Of a stretch of DNA of 64,000 nucleotides, positions 53,120-64,000 are shown in pieces. This DNA comes from Cupriavidus sp. 2SB (lineage in GTDB: Bacteria; Pseudomonadota; Gammaproteobacteria; Burkholderiales; Burkholderiaceae). The position numbers were made by a program, and so were the translations under genes. The notes under the pieces are model-generated. The model did no database searches. It was given only the letters and a program-made list of their open reading frames with translations, and was not told the origin of the DNA. Positions within the stretch are counted from its first letter, which is position 1. Every line of letters begins with the position of its first letter. The stretch covers positions 1 through 64,000 of the forward strand of contig NZ_SCMX01000023.1 of the NCBI RefSeq assembly GCF_005503625.1. The letters are read 5' to 3'.

Positions 53120-53889
53120 GTTCCTATCAACGCCTGATCGCGGCCTCCGTTGCCGCCTTTGCCCTGGCGGGTTGCGCCACGGGTCCCCAAGCCAACCCGG
53201 CCGATCCGCTGGAACCCTTCAATCGCGGCGTCAGCACGTTCAACGACAACCTCGACCGCTACGCGCTGAAGCCGGTGGCCGAGGGTTACCAGAACGTCGT
53301 GCCTTCGCCGGTGCGCACGGCAGTAGGCAATTTCTTCTCCAACATCAGCGATGTCTACTCGGCCGGCAACAACCTGCTGCAGGGCAAGCCGACGCGTGCG
53401 ATGGAAGACACGATGCGCGTGGCCATCAACAGCGTGCTGGGTATCGGTGGCCTGATCGACATCGCCACGCCGGCTGGCCTGCCCAAGTACAAGGAAGATT
53501 TTGGCCAAACACTGGGGGTCTGGGGTGTGCCGACGGGCCCATACCTGGTGCTGCCGCTGTTCGGGCCGAGCAGCGTGCGCGACGCGTCGGGCATGGTGGT
53601 GGACCGTTTCATGGATCCCACCTTCTATATCTCGCCGTGGACCGCCAGCCTTGCAGTATCGGGGGTTCGCGTGGTCGACGGCCGGGCACAGTTGCTAGGT
53701 GCGTCCAACCTGATCGAGGCCGCGGCGCTGGACAAGTACTCGTTCCTGCGCGATTCGTACCTGCAGCGCCGCCAGTACCTGATCTATGACGGCAATCCGC
53801 CGAAGTCCAAGGACGACGAGGATGACGGAGACGACAAGCCGGCACCGAAGGACGATGGCGCGGCACCCACCACGACGAGCGCTGGCTGA
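53116..53889 (+). CDS. mlaA: Outer-membrane lipoprotein MlaA (VacJ)
   Basis: 257 residues with lipobox FALAGCA (Cys20). The family core LEPFNRGVSTFNDNLDRYALKPVAEG and DFGQTLGVWGVPTGPYLVLP is intact. MlaA removes misplaced phospholipids from the outer leaflet with porins. An acidic C-terminal tail (KSKDDEDDGDDKPAPKDDG) follows. In E. coli mlaA is elsewhere; here it lies in the mla operon, overlapping mlaD. Confidence 0.95.
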   Translation: MSSYQRLIAASVAAFALAGCATGPQANPADPLEPFNRGVSTFNDNLDRYALKPVAEGYQNVVPSPVRTAVGNFFSNISDVYSAGNNLLQGKPTRAMEDTMRVAINSVLGIGGLIDIATPAGLPKYKEDFGQTLGVWGVPTGPYLVLPLFGPSSVRDASGMVVDRFMDPTFYISPWTASLAVSGVRVVDGRAQLLGASNLIEAAALDKYSFLRDSYLQRRQYLIYDGNPPKSKDDEDDGDDKPAPKDDGAAPTTTSAG

Positions 53890-54109
53890 TCCGGCGCCAG
53901 CCCAGTCCAGTCAAGGACGTACGGCGCTGTGAGCGCGGTGTCAGCCCTGAAACAAAGTGTTTGAAAGTGGTGTCTCAAGCATGATTCGGGCAGCGTCGCG
54001 ACGGCGCCTATGTTTCAATGAGCCCGTCCCGGCGCCGTGTCTGGTGTACCGGGAGGGCGTGACCCTGCCGATATTGCAGTGTCACCACAATGAAAAGAGG
54101 AAAATTCAC

Positions 54110-54733
54110 ATGCTCAAGCGAGTTCTGCTTCCATTCCTGACTGTCCTGGCATTCTCGGGCGCCGCACAGGCCCAGGCCATCGACACTGCCACGCCGGATG
54201 GTCTGGTCAAGACCGTCGTGAACGACGTGATGGCGACCGTGCAGGCCGACAAGGACATGCAGGCTGGCAACATCGGCAAGATCACGCAACTTGTGGAACA
54301 GAAGATCCTGCCGCATGCCGATTTCACGCGCACCACGCAGATCGCCATGGGCCGTAACTGGTCGAAAGCGTCGCCCGAGCAGCAGAAAGTGATCGCCGAC
54401 GAGTTCAAGACGTTGCTGATCCGTACCTACGCAGGCGCCATCGCGCAGATCCGCGACCAGAAGGTGCAGTTCCGTCCGTACCGTGGCACTGCGGAGGACA
54501 CCGACGCGACGATCCGTACGCAGGTCATCAACAAGGGCGAGCCGATCCAGATGGATTACCGCCTTGAGAAGACCGCTGCAGGCTGGAAAGTCTATGACAT
54601 CAACGTGCTGGGCGCGTGGCTGACCGAAGCCTACAAGGGCAGCTTCAACACGATTGCTACCCAGCAGGGTATTGACGGCATCATCAAGACGCTGCAGGAC
54701 CGCAACCGCCAGTTGGCCAACGCCAAGGGCTGA
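54110..54733 (+). CDS. mlaC: Periplasmic phospholipid-binding protein MlaC
   Basis: 207 residues from ATG 54110, after AAGAGGA. Signal peptide MLKRVLLPFLTVLAFSGAAQ with cleavage near AQA. The family fold includes ILPHADFTRTTQIAMGRNW, LLIRTYAGAI and YRLEKTAAGWKVYDINVLG. It shuttles lipid between MlaA and MlaD. A 220-base gap before it may hold its own promoter; the upstream open frame to 53957 is unlike the family. Confidence 0.94.
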   Translation: MLKRVLLPFLTVLAFSGAAQAQAIDTATPDGLVKTVVNDVMATVQADKDMQAGNIGKITQLVEQKILPHADFTRTTQIAMGRNWSKASPEQQKVIADEFKTLLIRTYAGAIAQIRDQKVQFRPYRGTAEDTDATIRTQVINKGEPIQMDYRLEKTAAGWKVYDINVLGAWLTEAYKGSFNTIATQQGIDGIIKTLQDRNRQLANAKG

Positions 54734-54873
54734 CTGTCCATGTGACGCTGGAAACCGTTGCGCCGCAACATGGCGCGCGGATCTGGTCTACAATGGTCGC
54801 TCGCTCCCGGCTGTTGCACTTTTTTGTTTGCAGGCGGGAGTTTCGATTCCTCTCCCGAAGCCTCCCTGATCCC

Positions 54874-55173
54874 ATGCCAGCCTTTGGCTCCTCGCTGACC
54901 AACCGCAACGCCGCCGACGTGCTGCGTGACGGGCTGTCGCATGTGCGGCAGGGCGACGTGACGGTGGATTGCAGTGCGCTGACCCACGTCGATTCGTCGG
55001 CCGTGGCCGTGCTGCTGGCGTGGCAGCGTGCTGCCGAGCAACGTGGCCAGACACTGGCGCTCCAGGGTGTGCCACCGCAGTTGCAGTCGCTGGCCAGCCT
55101 TTACGGCGTCGACACCCTGCTGGGTCTGTCCGCCGGCGCCACCCTCCCGCAGCACCACCACCACCGACATTGA
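54874..55173 (+). CDS. mlaB: STAS-domain protein MlaB
   Basis: 99 residues from ATG 54874 (MPAFGSSLTNRNAADVL). A STAS fold with CSALTHVDSSAVAVLLAWQR, where the HVDSS motif is typical of MlaB, which binds MlaF. The tail is His-rich (QHHHHRH). The start is uncertain because the frame is open from 54742, but the family begins near here. It closes the mla set F-E-D-A-C-B. Confidence 0.85.
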   Translation: MPAFGSSLTNRNAADVLRDGLSHVRQGDVTVDCSALTHVDSSAVAVLLAWQRAAEQRGQTLALQGVPPQLQSLASLYGVDTLLGLSAGATLPQHHHHRH

Positions 55174-55282
55174 ACCGGCATCCGTTGCCGTGCGCGGACT
55201 CAAGCGCGCGGTCATGCGATGCCACGGCGTCGGGCCTGGCCCGCCGTCGCGCAGGTCAGAGCGGGAGAACCCCCGCATCCCC

Positions 55283-55288
55283 TATAAT
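55283..55288 (+). promoter_or_regulatory. Possible promoter of the YadGH-like operon, -10 TATAAT
   Basis: TATAAT lies 108 bases before the GTG at 55396. No clear -35. Short leader repeats CCCTGAG (55324) and CTCAGGG could pair. No gene in the gap 55174-55395. Confidence 0.35.
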
Positions 55289-55395
55289 TCCGGGTTGTTC
55301 GTCCCCAAGTCGCCCCCAACTGCCCTGAGACCATTCCCTCAGGTGCTTCGCGGCTAACCTCAGGGTCGCTTCCCAACTCCAAGAGAGGCCCGGCC

Positions 55396-56372
<977 letters not shown>

Positions 56373-56376
<4 letters not shown>

Positions 56377-57194
56377 AGAACCCCGTCGACGTGGATGTGA
56401 CCCAGCAGCAACGGCTGGATGCGATGGCCGTGGGCGGGCTGGTGGGCTTCCGCACGCTGCTCTACAAGGAAGTGCTGCGTTTCTGGAAGGTCGCCTTCCA
56501 GACCGTGGCCGCGCCGGTGCTGACCGCCGTGCTGTACCTGCTGATCTTCGGCCATGTGCTCGAAGGCCGCGTGCGCGTCTATGACCAGATCAGCTACACC
56601 GCATTCCTGGTGCCTGGCCTGGTGATGATGAGCGTGCTGCAAAATGCGTTCGCGAACAGTTCTTCGTCGCTGATCCAGTCCAAGATCACAGGCAATCTCG
56701 TATTTATCATGCTGCCGCCGCTGTCGCACTGGGAGATGTTCGGCGCCTATGTGGTGGCGTCGATCATCCGCGGACTCAGCGTTGGCCTGGGCGTGCTGCT
56801 GGTGACGGCATGGTTTGCCAACCTGCACTTCGCCCATCCGTTCTGGATCCTGCTGTTCGGTCTGGGCGGTGCGGGCATCCTGGGCACGCTGGGGCTGATC
56901 GCCGGCATCTGGGCGGAGAAATTCGATCAACTGGCCGCGTTCCAGAACTTCCTGATCATGCCGGCAACGTTCCTGTCCGGCGTGTTCTATTCGATTCATT
57001 CCCTGCCGCCGTTCTGGCAGGCGGTGTCGCACGCCAATCCGTTCTTCTACATGATCGACGGATTCCGCTACGGCTTCTTCGGCGTGTCCGACGTGCCGCC
57101 GCTGTACAGCCTGGCCGTGGTGGCGGTGGCATTCGTCGTGCTGGCCGCGCTGGCGCTGCACCTGCTGCGCAAGGGTTACAAGCTGCGGCATTGA
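56373..57194 (+). CDS. ABC-2 type permease, YadH-like
   Basis: 273 residues. About six membrane helices with the ABC-2 signature (FLVPGLVMMSVLQNAFANSS, FLIMPATFLSGVFYSIHSLP, VSHANPFFYMIDGFRYGFFG). It overlaps the ATPase gene by four bases (ATGA). The substrate is unknown. The pair lies between mlaB and the ibaG-like gene, which are direct neighbours in E. coli. Confidence 0.91.
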
Positions 57195-57239
57195 TCGACG
57201 TCGATCCGCCGCCATTCACTGATTACATTTGAGACAGAC

Positions 57240-57488
57240 ATGCTGCCTACACCGGAACAAGTCAGGGATTACATTGCCCAAGGGTTGCCCTGCGAACATC
57301 TGCAAGTGGAAGGCGATGGCCAGCACTTCTTCGCCACCATCGTGAGCGCGGAGTTCGATGGCAAGCGCCTGATCCAGCGTCACCAGCGGGTCTACGCGGC
57401 CCTGGGTGACCGTATGCGCGCGGAGATCCATGCGCTGTCGATGAAGACGCTGACGCCTGCCGAGTGGCAGGCCGGGGCCGACAAGTAA
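57240..57488 (+). CDS. ibaG: BolA-family protein, IbaG-like
   Basis: 82 residues. The BolA fold is shown by HLQVEGDGQHFFATIVSAEFDGKRLIQRHQRVYAALGD, with the conserved histidine in RHQRVY. These proteins work with monothiol glutaredoxins in Fe-S handling and stress. Its place just before murA matches ibaG-murA in E. coli. Confidence 0.9.
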   Translation: MLPTPEQVRDYIAQGLPCEHLQVEGDGQHFFATIVSAEFDGKRLIQRHQRVYAALGDRMRAEIHALSMKTLTPAEWQAGADK

Positions 57489-57540
57489 GCGGCGCCACAC
57501 AACAGATCAACTGCCGCCTGGACGTGTGTCGGGGCGGTGA

Positions 57541-58803
<1,263 letters not shown>

Positions 58804-58881
58804 GCCACGTACACCATCGACTATCGAACATCGACGAAGATCGTATCGAGTCGCCCCCTGAACGCGTTTGAAGAATCTACG

Positions 58882-59556
58882 ATGAGCCCCGCTTTCAATG
58901 CCTCGCCCAACCAGCTGACGCTGGCGCTCTCCAAGGGCCGCATCTTCAAGGAAACGCTGCCGCTCCTGGCCGCTGCCGGCATCGAGGTCACCGAGGACCC
59001 GGAAACCTCGCGCAAGCTGATCCTGCCCACGACCGATCCCGCCGTGCGCGTGATCATCGTGCGCGCTTCGGACGTGCCCACGTACGTGCAGTACGGCGCC
59101 GCGGACTTTGGCGTGGCGGGCAAGGACGTGCTGATGGAACATGGCATGACCGGCCTGTATGCACCGATCGATCTGAACATCGCTCGCTGCCGCATGTCGG
59201 TGGCGGTGCCGGCCGGTTTCGACTACGCCAATGCCGTGCGTCAGGGTGCGCGGCTGGCAGTGGCCACCAAGTATGTGCAGACCGCGCGTGAGCACTTCGC
59301 CAAGAAGGGCGTCCACGTGGATCTGATCAAGCTCTATGGGTCGATGGAACTGGGTCCGCTGGTAGGACTGTCCGACGCCATCGTCGATCTGGTCAGCACA
59401 GGTGGCACGCTGCGCGCGAACAACCTCGTCGAGGTGGAGGAGATCGTGCAGATCTCGTCGCGGCTGGTGGTCAACCAGGCGGCATTGAAGCTCAAGCGGG
59501 AACGGCTGACGCCGATTCTGGACGCATTTGAACGGGCCTCGGCGGCAATCGCCTGA
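58882..59556 (+). CDS. hisG: ATP phosphoribosyltransferase, short form
   Basis: 224 residues, lacking the C-terminal regulatory domain of the 300-residue type. First step of histidine synthesis. [18 protein letters not shown] and [21 protein letters not shown] bind ATP and PRPP. Short HisG needs HisZ as a partner, which is not in this window. It starts the his cluster, hisG-D-C-B. Confidence 0.96.
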   Translation: MSPAFNASPNQLTLALSKGRIFKETLPLLAAAGIEVTEDPETSRKLILPTTDPAVRVIIVRASDVPTYVQYGAADFGVAGKDVLMEHGMTGLYAPIDLNIARCRMSVAVPAGFDYANAVRQGARLAVATKYVQTAREHFAKKGVHVDLIKLYGSMELGPLVGLSDAIVDLVSTGGTLRANNLVEVEEIVQISSRLVVNQAALKLKRERLTPILDAFERASAAIA

Positions 59557-59592
59557 GGTGAAGTTGATCGGGGACCCGCAAGGAACGAAGTC

Positions 59593-60927
59593 ATGAACGA
59601 ATCCGAAATGGACAACCTGTCGATCCGCAGGCTCGATTCGACCGAGCCCGGCTTCGCTGAAGCGTTGCGGCAGGTACTGGCCTTCGAAGCCTCGGAAGAC
59701 GAGGCCATCGACCGCGCCGCAGCCGACATCCTGGCCGATGTGCGCCGTCGTGGCGATGAGGCCGTGCTGGAATACACGCGCCGTTTCGACCGCGTGGAAG
59801 CCGCGTCGATGGGCGCGCTGGAAATCCCGCAGTCGGCGCTCGAAGCCGCGCTTGAAGAACTGGAACCCAAGCGCCGCGCCGCGCTGGAAGCGGCCGCTGC
59901 CCGCGTGCGTGCCTATCACGAGAAGCAGAAGATCGAGTGCGGCAGCCATAGCTGGGAGTACACCGAATCGGACGGCACGATGCTGGGTCAGAAGGTGACC
60001 CCGCTGGACCGCGTGGGCCTGTACGTGCCTGGCGGCAAGGCCGCATATCCGTCGTCTGTGCTGATGAACGCGATTCCGGCACGCGTGGCTGGCGTCAAGG
60101 AAGTGATCATGGTCGTGCCCACGCCCGGCGGCGTGCGCAACGAGCTGGTGCTCGCAGCCGCGCAGATCGCCGGTGTGGATCGTGTTTTCACGATCGGTGG
60201 CGCACAGGCTGTGGGCGCGCTGGCCTACGGTACGGCCACGCTGCCGCAGGTGGACAAGATCGTCGGCCCGGGCAATGCCTATGTGGCGGCGGCCAAGCGC
60301 CGCGTGTTCGGCACGGTCGGTATCGACATGATCGCCGGCCCGTCCGAGATCCTGGTGATCTGCGACGGCACGACCGATCCGGACTGGGTGGCGATGGATT
60401 TGTTCTCGCAGGCCGAGCACGATGAACTGGCGCAATCGATCCTGTTGTGCCCGGACGCCGACTATCTGCGTCGCGTCGAAGAGAGCATCCGTCGCCAGTT
60501 GCCGACGATGCCGCGCCGCGAGGTGATCGCCGCGTCGATCTCCGGGCGTGGCGCACTGATCAAGGTGCGCGACATGGAAGAGGCGTGCGACATCGCAAAC
60601 GCCATTGCACCGGAGCACCTGGAGATTTCGGCCGAGAACCCGCGCCAGTGGAGCGAGAAGATCCGCCATGCTGGCGCGATCTTCCTGGGCCGCTACACGA
60701 GCGAGTCGCTGGGCGACTACTGCGCCGGTCCCAACCACGTGCTGCCGACCTCGCGCACGGCGCGCTTCTCGTCGCCGCTGGGCGTGTATGACTTCCAGAA
60801 GCGTTCAAGCCTGATCGAGGTCAGCGAGGGCGGGGCGCAGATGCTGGGCCAGATCGCCGCCGAACTTGCCTATGGCGAAGGGCTGCAGGCCCACGCGCGC
60901 AGCGCCGAGTATCGCTTCAAACGTTAA
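59593..60927 (+). CDS. hisD: Histidinol dehydrogenase
   Basis: 444 residues. It converts histidinol to histidine with two [23 protein letters not shown] is the NAD-binding signature; [12 protein letters not shown] and [16 protein letters not shown] carry the zinc ligands. Start taken at ATG 59593; [10 protein letters not shown] (59608) is an alternative. It is 36 bases after hisG. Confidence 0.96.
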   Translation: MNESEMDNLSIRRLDSTEPGFAEALRQVLAFEASEDEAIDRAAADILADVRRRGDEAVLEYTRRFDRVEAASMGALEIPQSALEAALEELEPKRRAALEAAAARVRAYHEKQKIECGSHSWEYTESDGTMLGQKVTPLDRVGLYVPGGKAAYPSSVLMNAIPARVAGVKEVIMVVPTPGGVRNELVLAAAQIAGVDRVFTIGGAQAVGALAYGTATLPQVDKIVGPGNAYVAAAKRRVFGTVGIDMIAGPSEILVICDGTTDPDWVAMDLFSQAEHDELAQSILLCPDADYLRRVEESIRRQLPTMPRREVIAASISGRGALIKVRDMEEACDIANAIAPEHLEISAENPRQWSEKIRHAGAIFLGRYTSESLGDYCAGPNHVLPTSRTARFSSPLGVYDFQKRSSLIEVSEGGAQMLGQIAAELAYGEGLQAHARSAEYRFKR

Positions 60928-60960
60928 GTCAATTTCAGAGCCGCCTCCATAAGGATCGAT

Positions 60961-62061
60961 ATGTCAGCCGTAGACCCATCCCTGATCGAACGCATCATCC
61001 GTGACGACGTACGCGCCATGGGCGCCTATCATGTCGCCGATTCGCACGGACTGGTGAAGCTCGACGCGATGGAGAATCCCTACCGGCTGCCGCCCGCGCT
61101 GCGCGACCAGCTGGCCGCGCGGCTGGCCGAGGTGGCCCTGAACCGCTACCCGGTGCCCAGCAGCGAGGCACTGCGTGCCAAGCTGAAGACAGTGATGAAC
61201 GTGCCGGCTGGCATGGACGTCATCCTCGGCAATGGTTCGGACGAACTGATCAGCATCCTGTCGCTGGCGGCTGCAAAGCCTGGTGCGAAGGTGCTGGCGC
61301 CGTTGCCGGGTTTCGTCATGTATGCGATGTCGGCGCAGTTTGCAGGACTGGAGTTTGTCGGCGTGCCGCTGCGTGCCGATTTCTCGCTGGACCGTAGCGC
61401 GATGCTGGCAGCGATGGCCGAGCACAAGCCCGCCATCATCTATCTGGCTTATCCGAACAATCCGACGGGCAACCTGTTCGATGCCGCCGACATGGAAGCC
61501 ATCGTCCGCGCCGCACAAGGCGAGGTGTGCCAGAGCCTGGTGGTCGTCGACGAGGCCTACCAGCCGTTCGCGCAGGAAAGCTGGATGCCGAGACTGAAGG
61601 ATTTCGGCAACCTGCTGGTCATGCGCACGGTATCCAAGCTCGGGCTGGCTGGTATCCGCCTGGGCTACATGGCTGGTTCGCCCGATTGGCTGGCGCAACT
61701 CGACAAGGTGCGCCCGCCGTACAACGTCAACGTGCTGACCGAGGCCACCGCGCTATTCGCGCTCGAACATGTGGATGTGCTCGACGATCAGGCCGCGCAA
61801 CTGCGCGCAGAACGCGCGAAGCTGGCCGATGCGATGGCGGCGCTGCCGGGTGTGACGGTGTTCCCGAGCGCAGCCAACTTTCTGCTGGTCCGTGTGCCGA
61901 ACGCTACACAGGTATTCGACCGGGTGCTCGCACGGAGGGTATTGATCAAGAACGTGAGTAAAATGCACGCATTGCTGGCCAACTGTCTGCGCGTGACGGT
62001 CAGCACCCCCGAAGAAAACGCGCAGTTTCTTGAAGCATTCCAGGCTTCATTGCAGGATTAA
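60961..62061 (+). CDS. hisC: Histidinol-phosphate aminotransferase
   Basis: 366 residues. PLP enzyme of the his pathway. The PLP lysine is in [15 protein letters not shown], with [12 protein letters not shown] and [13 protein letters not shown] upstream. It begins ATG 60961 after an AAGGAT site. hisB follows eight bases after the stop. Confidence 0.96.
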   Translation: MSAVDPSLIERIIRDDVRAMGAYHVADSHGLVKLDAMENPYRLPPALRDQLAARLAEVALNRYPVPSSEALRAKLKTVMNVPAGMDVILGNGSDELISILSLAAAKPGAKVLAPLPGFVMYAMSAQFAGLEFVGVPLRADFSLDRSAMLAAMAEHKPAIIYLAYPNNPTGNLFDAADMEAIVRAAQGEVCQSLVVVDEAYQPFAQESWMPRLKDFGNLLVMRTVSKLGLAGIRLGYMAGSPDWLAQLDKVRPPYNVNVLTEATALFALEHVDVLDDQAAQLRAERAKLADAMAALPGVTVFPSAANFLLVRVPNATQVFDRVLARRVLIKNVSKMHALLANCLRVTVSTPEENAQFLEAFQASLQD

Positions 62062-62068
62062 CCCCACC

Positions 62069-62656
62069 ATGCGTGTTGTAGAGGTCACTCGCGATACCTC
62101 GGAAACGCAGATTCGCGTTTCGCTGAACCTTGATGGCACGGGCCGCCAGAAGCTGGCGTCCGGTGTGCCGTTCCTCGACCACATGCTGGACCAGATCGCC
62201 CGCCATGGCATGTTCGATCTCGAGGTCGAAGCCAAGGGCGATACCCATATCGACGATCACCATACGGTGGAAGACGTGGGCATCACGCTGGGCCAGGCCG
62301 TGGCGCGCGCCATTGGCGACAAGAAGGGCATCACCCGCTACGGCCACAGCTACGTGCCGCTGGACGAGTGCCTGTCGCGCGTGGTGATCGACTTCTCGGG
62401 CCGTCCGGGCCTGGAGTTTCACGTGCCGTTCACGCGCGCCCGCGTGGGTACGTTCGACGTGGACCTGCTCATCGAATTTTTCCGCGGCTTCGTGAACCAT
62501 GCCGGCGTGACGCTCCATATCGACAACCTGCGCGGCATCAATGCCCACCATCAGTGCGAGACCGTGTTCAAGGCTTTTGGCCGGGCACTGCGCATGGCGG
62601 TGGAGCTTGACCCGCGCGCGGTTGGCCAGATTCCATCGACCAAGGGAACGCTCTGA
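62069..62656 (+). CDS. hisB: Imidazoleglycerol-phosphate dehydratase
   Basis: 195 residues, monofunctional (no phosphatase domain, unlike E. coli). Metal-binding motifs: [23 protein letters not shown] and [14 protein letters not shown]. The frame is open 13 codons upstream, inside hisC, but ATG 62069 starts the family sequence ([16 protein letters not shown]). Confidence 0.96.
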   Translation: MRVVEVTRDTSETQIRVSLNLDGTGRQKLASGVPFLDHMLDQIARHGMFDLEVEAKGDTHIDDHHTVEDVGITLGQAVARAIGDKKGITRYGHSYVPLDECLSRVVIDFSGRPGLEFHVPFTRARVGTFDVDLLIEFFRGFVNHAGVTLHIDNLRGINAHHQCETVFKAFGRALRMAVELDPRAVGQIPSTKGTL

Positions 62657-62747
62657 ACGATACTGGGTACTGACCTGCGCCCCTTGCAGGCGAGCCGGCT
62701 GGTTGCGGCGACGCTGACACGCCACCACCGCTACTCACCCGCATCCG

Positions 62748-63371
62748 ATGGATACGCTGAAGTCTTTCATCTCGCTGCTAGCGCTGATCAACCCGATCGG
62801 TGCCATCCCGTTCTTCATCAGTCTGACCAGTCAGCAGACCGAGGCGGAAAAGCTGAAGACGATCAAGACGGCGTCGATTGCCGTGGCGATCGTGGTGGGG
62901 TTGTCGGCGTTGCTGGGCCAGCAGATCATCGCGTTCTTCAATATCTCGGTGGCATCGCTGCAGGTTGGCGGCGGACTCATCATGATCATGATGGCGATGA
63001 ACATGCTGAACGCGCAGGCCGGTCGGACCAAGGCCACACCCGAGGAAGAGGACGAGGCCGAAGCCAAGACGAGTATCGCGGTGGTGCCGCTGGCGTTGCC
63101 GCTGCTGACGGGGCCGGGATCGATCAGTACCGTGATCGTGTATGCCGGCAAGACGGATCACTGGTACGAACTGCTGATCCTGGTGGCGATTGGCGTGGTG
63201 TTGGGGTGCGTGGTGTATGGAACGTTCCGGGCCGCTGACCCGATCGCACGGGTGATCGGGCGGACCGGGATCAATATCGGTACGCGCCTGATGGGTCTGA
63301 TCCTGTCGGCGCTGGCCGTTGAATTCATTGTGGACGGGCTCAAGACATTGTTGCCTGTTTTGAAATCATGA
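62748..63371 (+). CDS. MarC-family inner-membrane protein
   Basis: 207 residues with about six membrane helices ([56 protein letters not shown]). The MarC/YhgN family has no established transport substrate. An acidic loop ([11 protein letters not shown]) separates two halves. It lies between hisB and hisH, and its stop overlaps the hisH ATG (ATGA), so it appears to be part of the his transcript. Confidence 0.9.
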   Translation: MDTLKSFISLLALINPIGAIPFFISLTSQQTEAEKLKTIKTASIAVAIVVGLSALLGQQIIAFFNISVASLQVGGGLIMIMMAMNMLNAQAGRTKATPEEEDEAEAKTSIAVVPLALPLLTGPGSISTVIVYAGKTDHWYELLILVAIGVVLGCVVYGTFRAADPIARVIGRTGINIGTRLMGLILSALAVEFIVDGLKTLLPVLKS

Positions 63372-64000
63372 CTACCATAGCAATTGTGGATTACGGCATG
63401 GGCAACCTGCGCTCGGTGGCGCAGGCGCTTCGCGCCGCAGCGCCGGAAGCGGATGTCCAGGTCGTGGATCGCCCGGAAGCGATTCGCGCGGCGGACCGCG
63501 TGGTATTGCCGGGGCAGGGCGCGATGCCGGACTGCATGGGTGCACTCGGCGAATCGGGCCTGCAGGAAGCAGTGATCGAAGCCGCCGCCTCGAAGCCGAT
63601 GCTCGGTGTGTGTGTTGGCGAACAGATGCTGTTCGACCGTAGCCACGAAGCTCGCATCGGCCAGGACGATACGCCTGCGCTGGGACTGATGCCAGGCGAG
63701 GTGATCCGCTTCGAGCTGGATGGCATGACGCAGGCAGACGGCTCGCGCTTCAAGGTGCCGCAGATGGGCTGGAACCGTGTTCGCCAGACGCGGGCCCACC
63801 CGCTGTGGAACGGTATTCCGGACGAGAGCTGGTTCTATTTCGTCCACAGCTATTATGTGCGGGCGCAAGACGCGGCCCATGTGGCTGGCGAGACGGATTA
63901 CGGCGTTGTGTTTACCAGCGCAGTGGCACGCGATAATATTTTCGCCACGCAGTTCCACCCGGAGAAGAGTGCCGCGATGGGTTTGCAGCTGTACCGGAAC
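63368..64000 (+). CDS. hisH: Imidazole glycerol phosphate synthase subunit HisH (3' end cut)
   Basis: The first 211 codons are in the window; the end is missing. HisH is the glutaminase that supplies ammonia to HisF. The nucleophile Cys82 is in [12 protein letters not shown] and the catalytic His/Glu are in [22 protein letters not shown] and VLPGQGAM are family landmarks. It is translationally coupled to the marC gene. hisA, hisF, hisI and hisE would be expected downstream. Confidence 0.95.
   Translation, partial: MTTIAIVDYGMGNLRSVAQALRAAAPEADVQVVDRPEAIRAADRVVLPGQGAMPDCMGALGESGLQEAVIEAAASKPMLGVCVGEQMLFDRSHEARIGQDDTPALGLMPGEVIRFELDGMTQADGSRFKVPQMGWNRVRQTRAHPLWNGIPDESWFYFVHSYYVRAQDAAHVAGETDYGVVFTSAVARDNIFATQFHPEKSAAMGLQLYRN

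Overview
The window looks like the chromosome of a Burkholderiaceae betaproteobacterium of the Cupriavidus/Ralstonia type. The DNA is GC-rich, with strong G/C bias at third codon positions. Gene order is typical of that group: a complete S10-spc-alpha ribosomal cluster with infA and rpmJ after secY, then cutA-dsbD, hemB/engB/cytochrome c4/ccsB-ccsA, msrPQ, lysA/lptM/cyaY, mrcA/pilMNOPQ/aroKB, gltBD, an mla operon that includes mlaA, and murA-hisGDCB. No phage, plasmid, CRISPR, rRNA or tRNA was seen. Species cannot be fixed from sequence alone.

Layout. 1-15320: end of tuf, then rpsJ to rplQ, all on the plus strand. Large non-coding breaks fall between rpsJ/rplC, rpsQ/rplN, rpsK/rpsD, rpsD/rpoA and rpoA/rplQ; several hold intrinsic terminators or promoters, so the cluster is probably several transcription units. 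15355-21006: cutA and dsbD face zntB-like, hemB and engB on the minus strand, with a structured, terminator-ended RNA candidate between hemB and engB. 21375-28153: cytochrome c4, System II cytochrome c maturation (ccsB, ccsA), a COG4315-type lipoprotein and the MsrPQ repair system, which form a periplasmic redox and haem neighbourhood. 28269-32723: lysA and lptM, divergent cyaY, and mrcA. 33173-41420: pilMNOPQ, aroK, aroB and dgt. 41503-42234: an IS200-like/RAYT transposase gene set between dgt and gltB. 42505-50715: gltBD, a GNAT acetyltransferase and a lone Bug-type binding protein. 50898-57488: mlaF-E-D-A-C-B (outer-membrane lipid asymmetry), a YadGH-like ABC exporter and a BolA/IbaG protein. 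57553-64000: murA, hisG-D-C-B, a marC-family gene and the start of hisH, cut by the window edge.

The genes are nearly all housekeeping. No clearly new multigene system was seen. The most interesting signals are non-coding: the RNA candidate at about 20171-20287 next to hemB, a perfect 12-bp inverted repeat that contains the -10 box of the rplN promoter, an intrinsic terminator between rpsJ and rplC, and the transposase insertion with its flanking repeats upstream of gltB.
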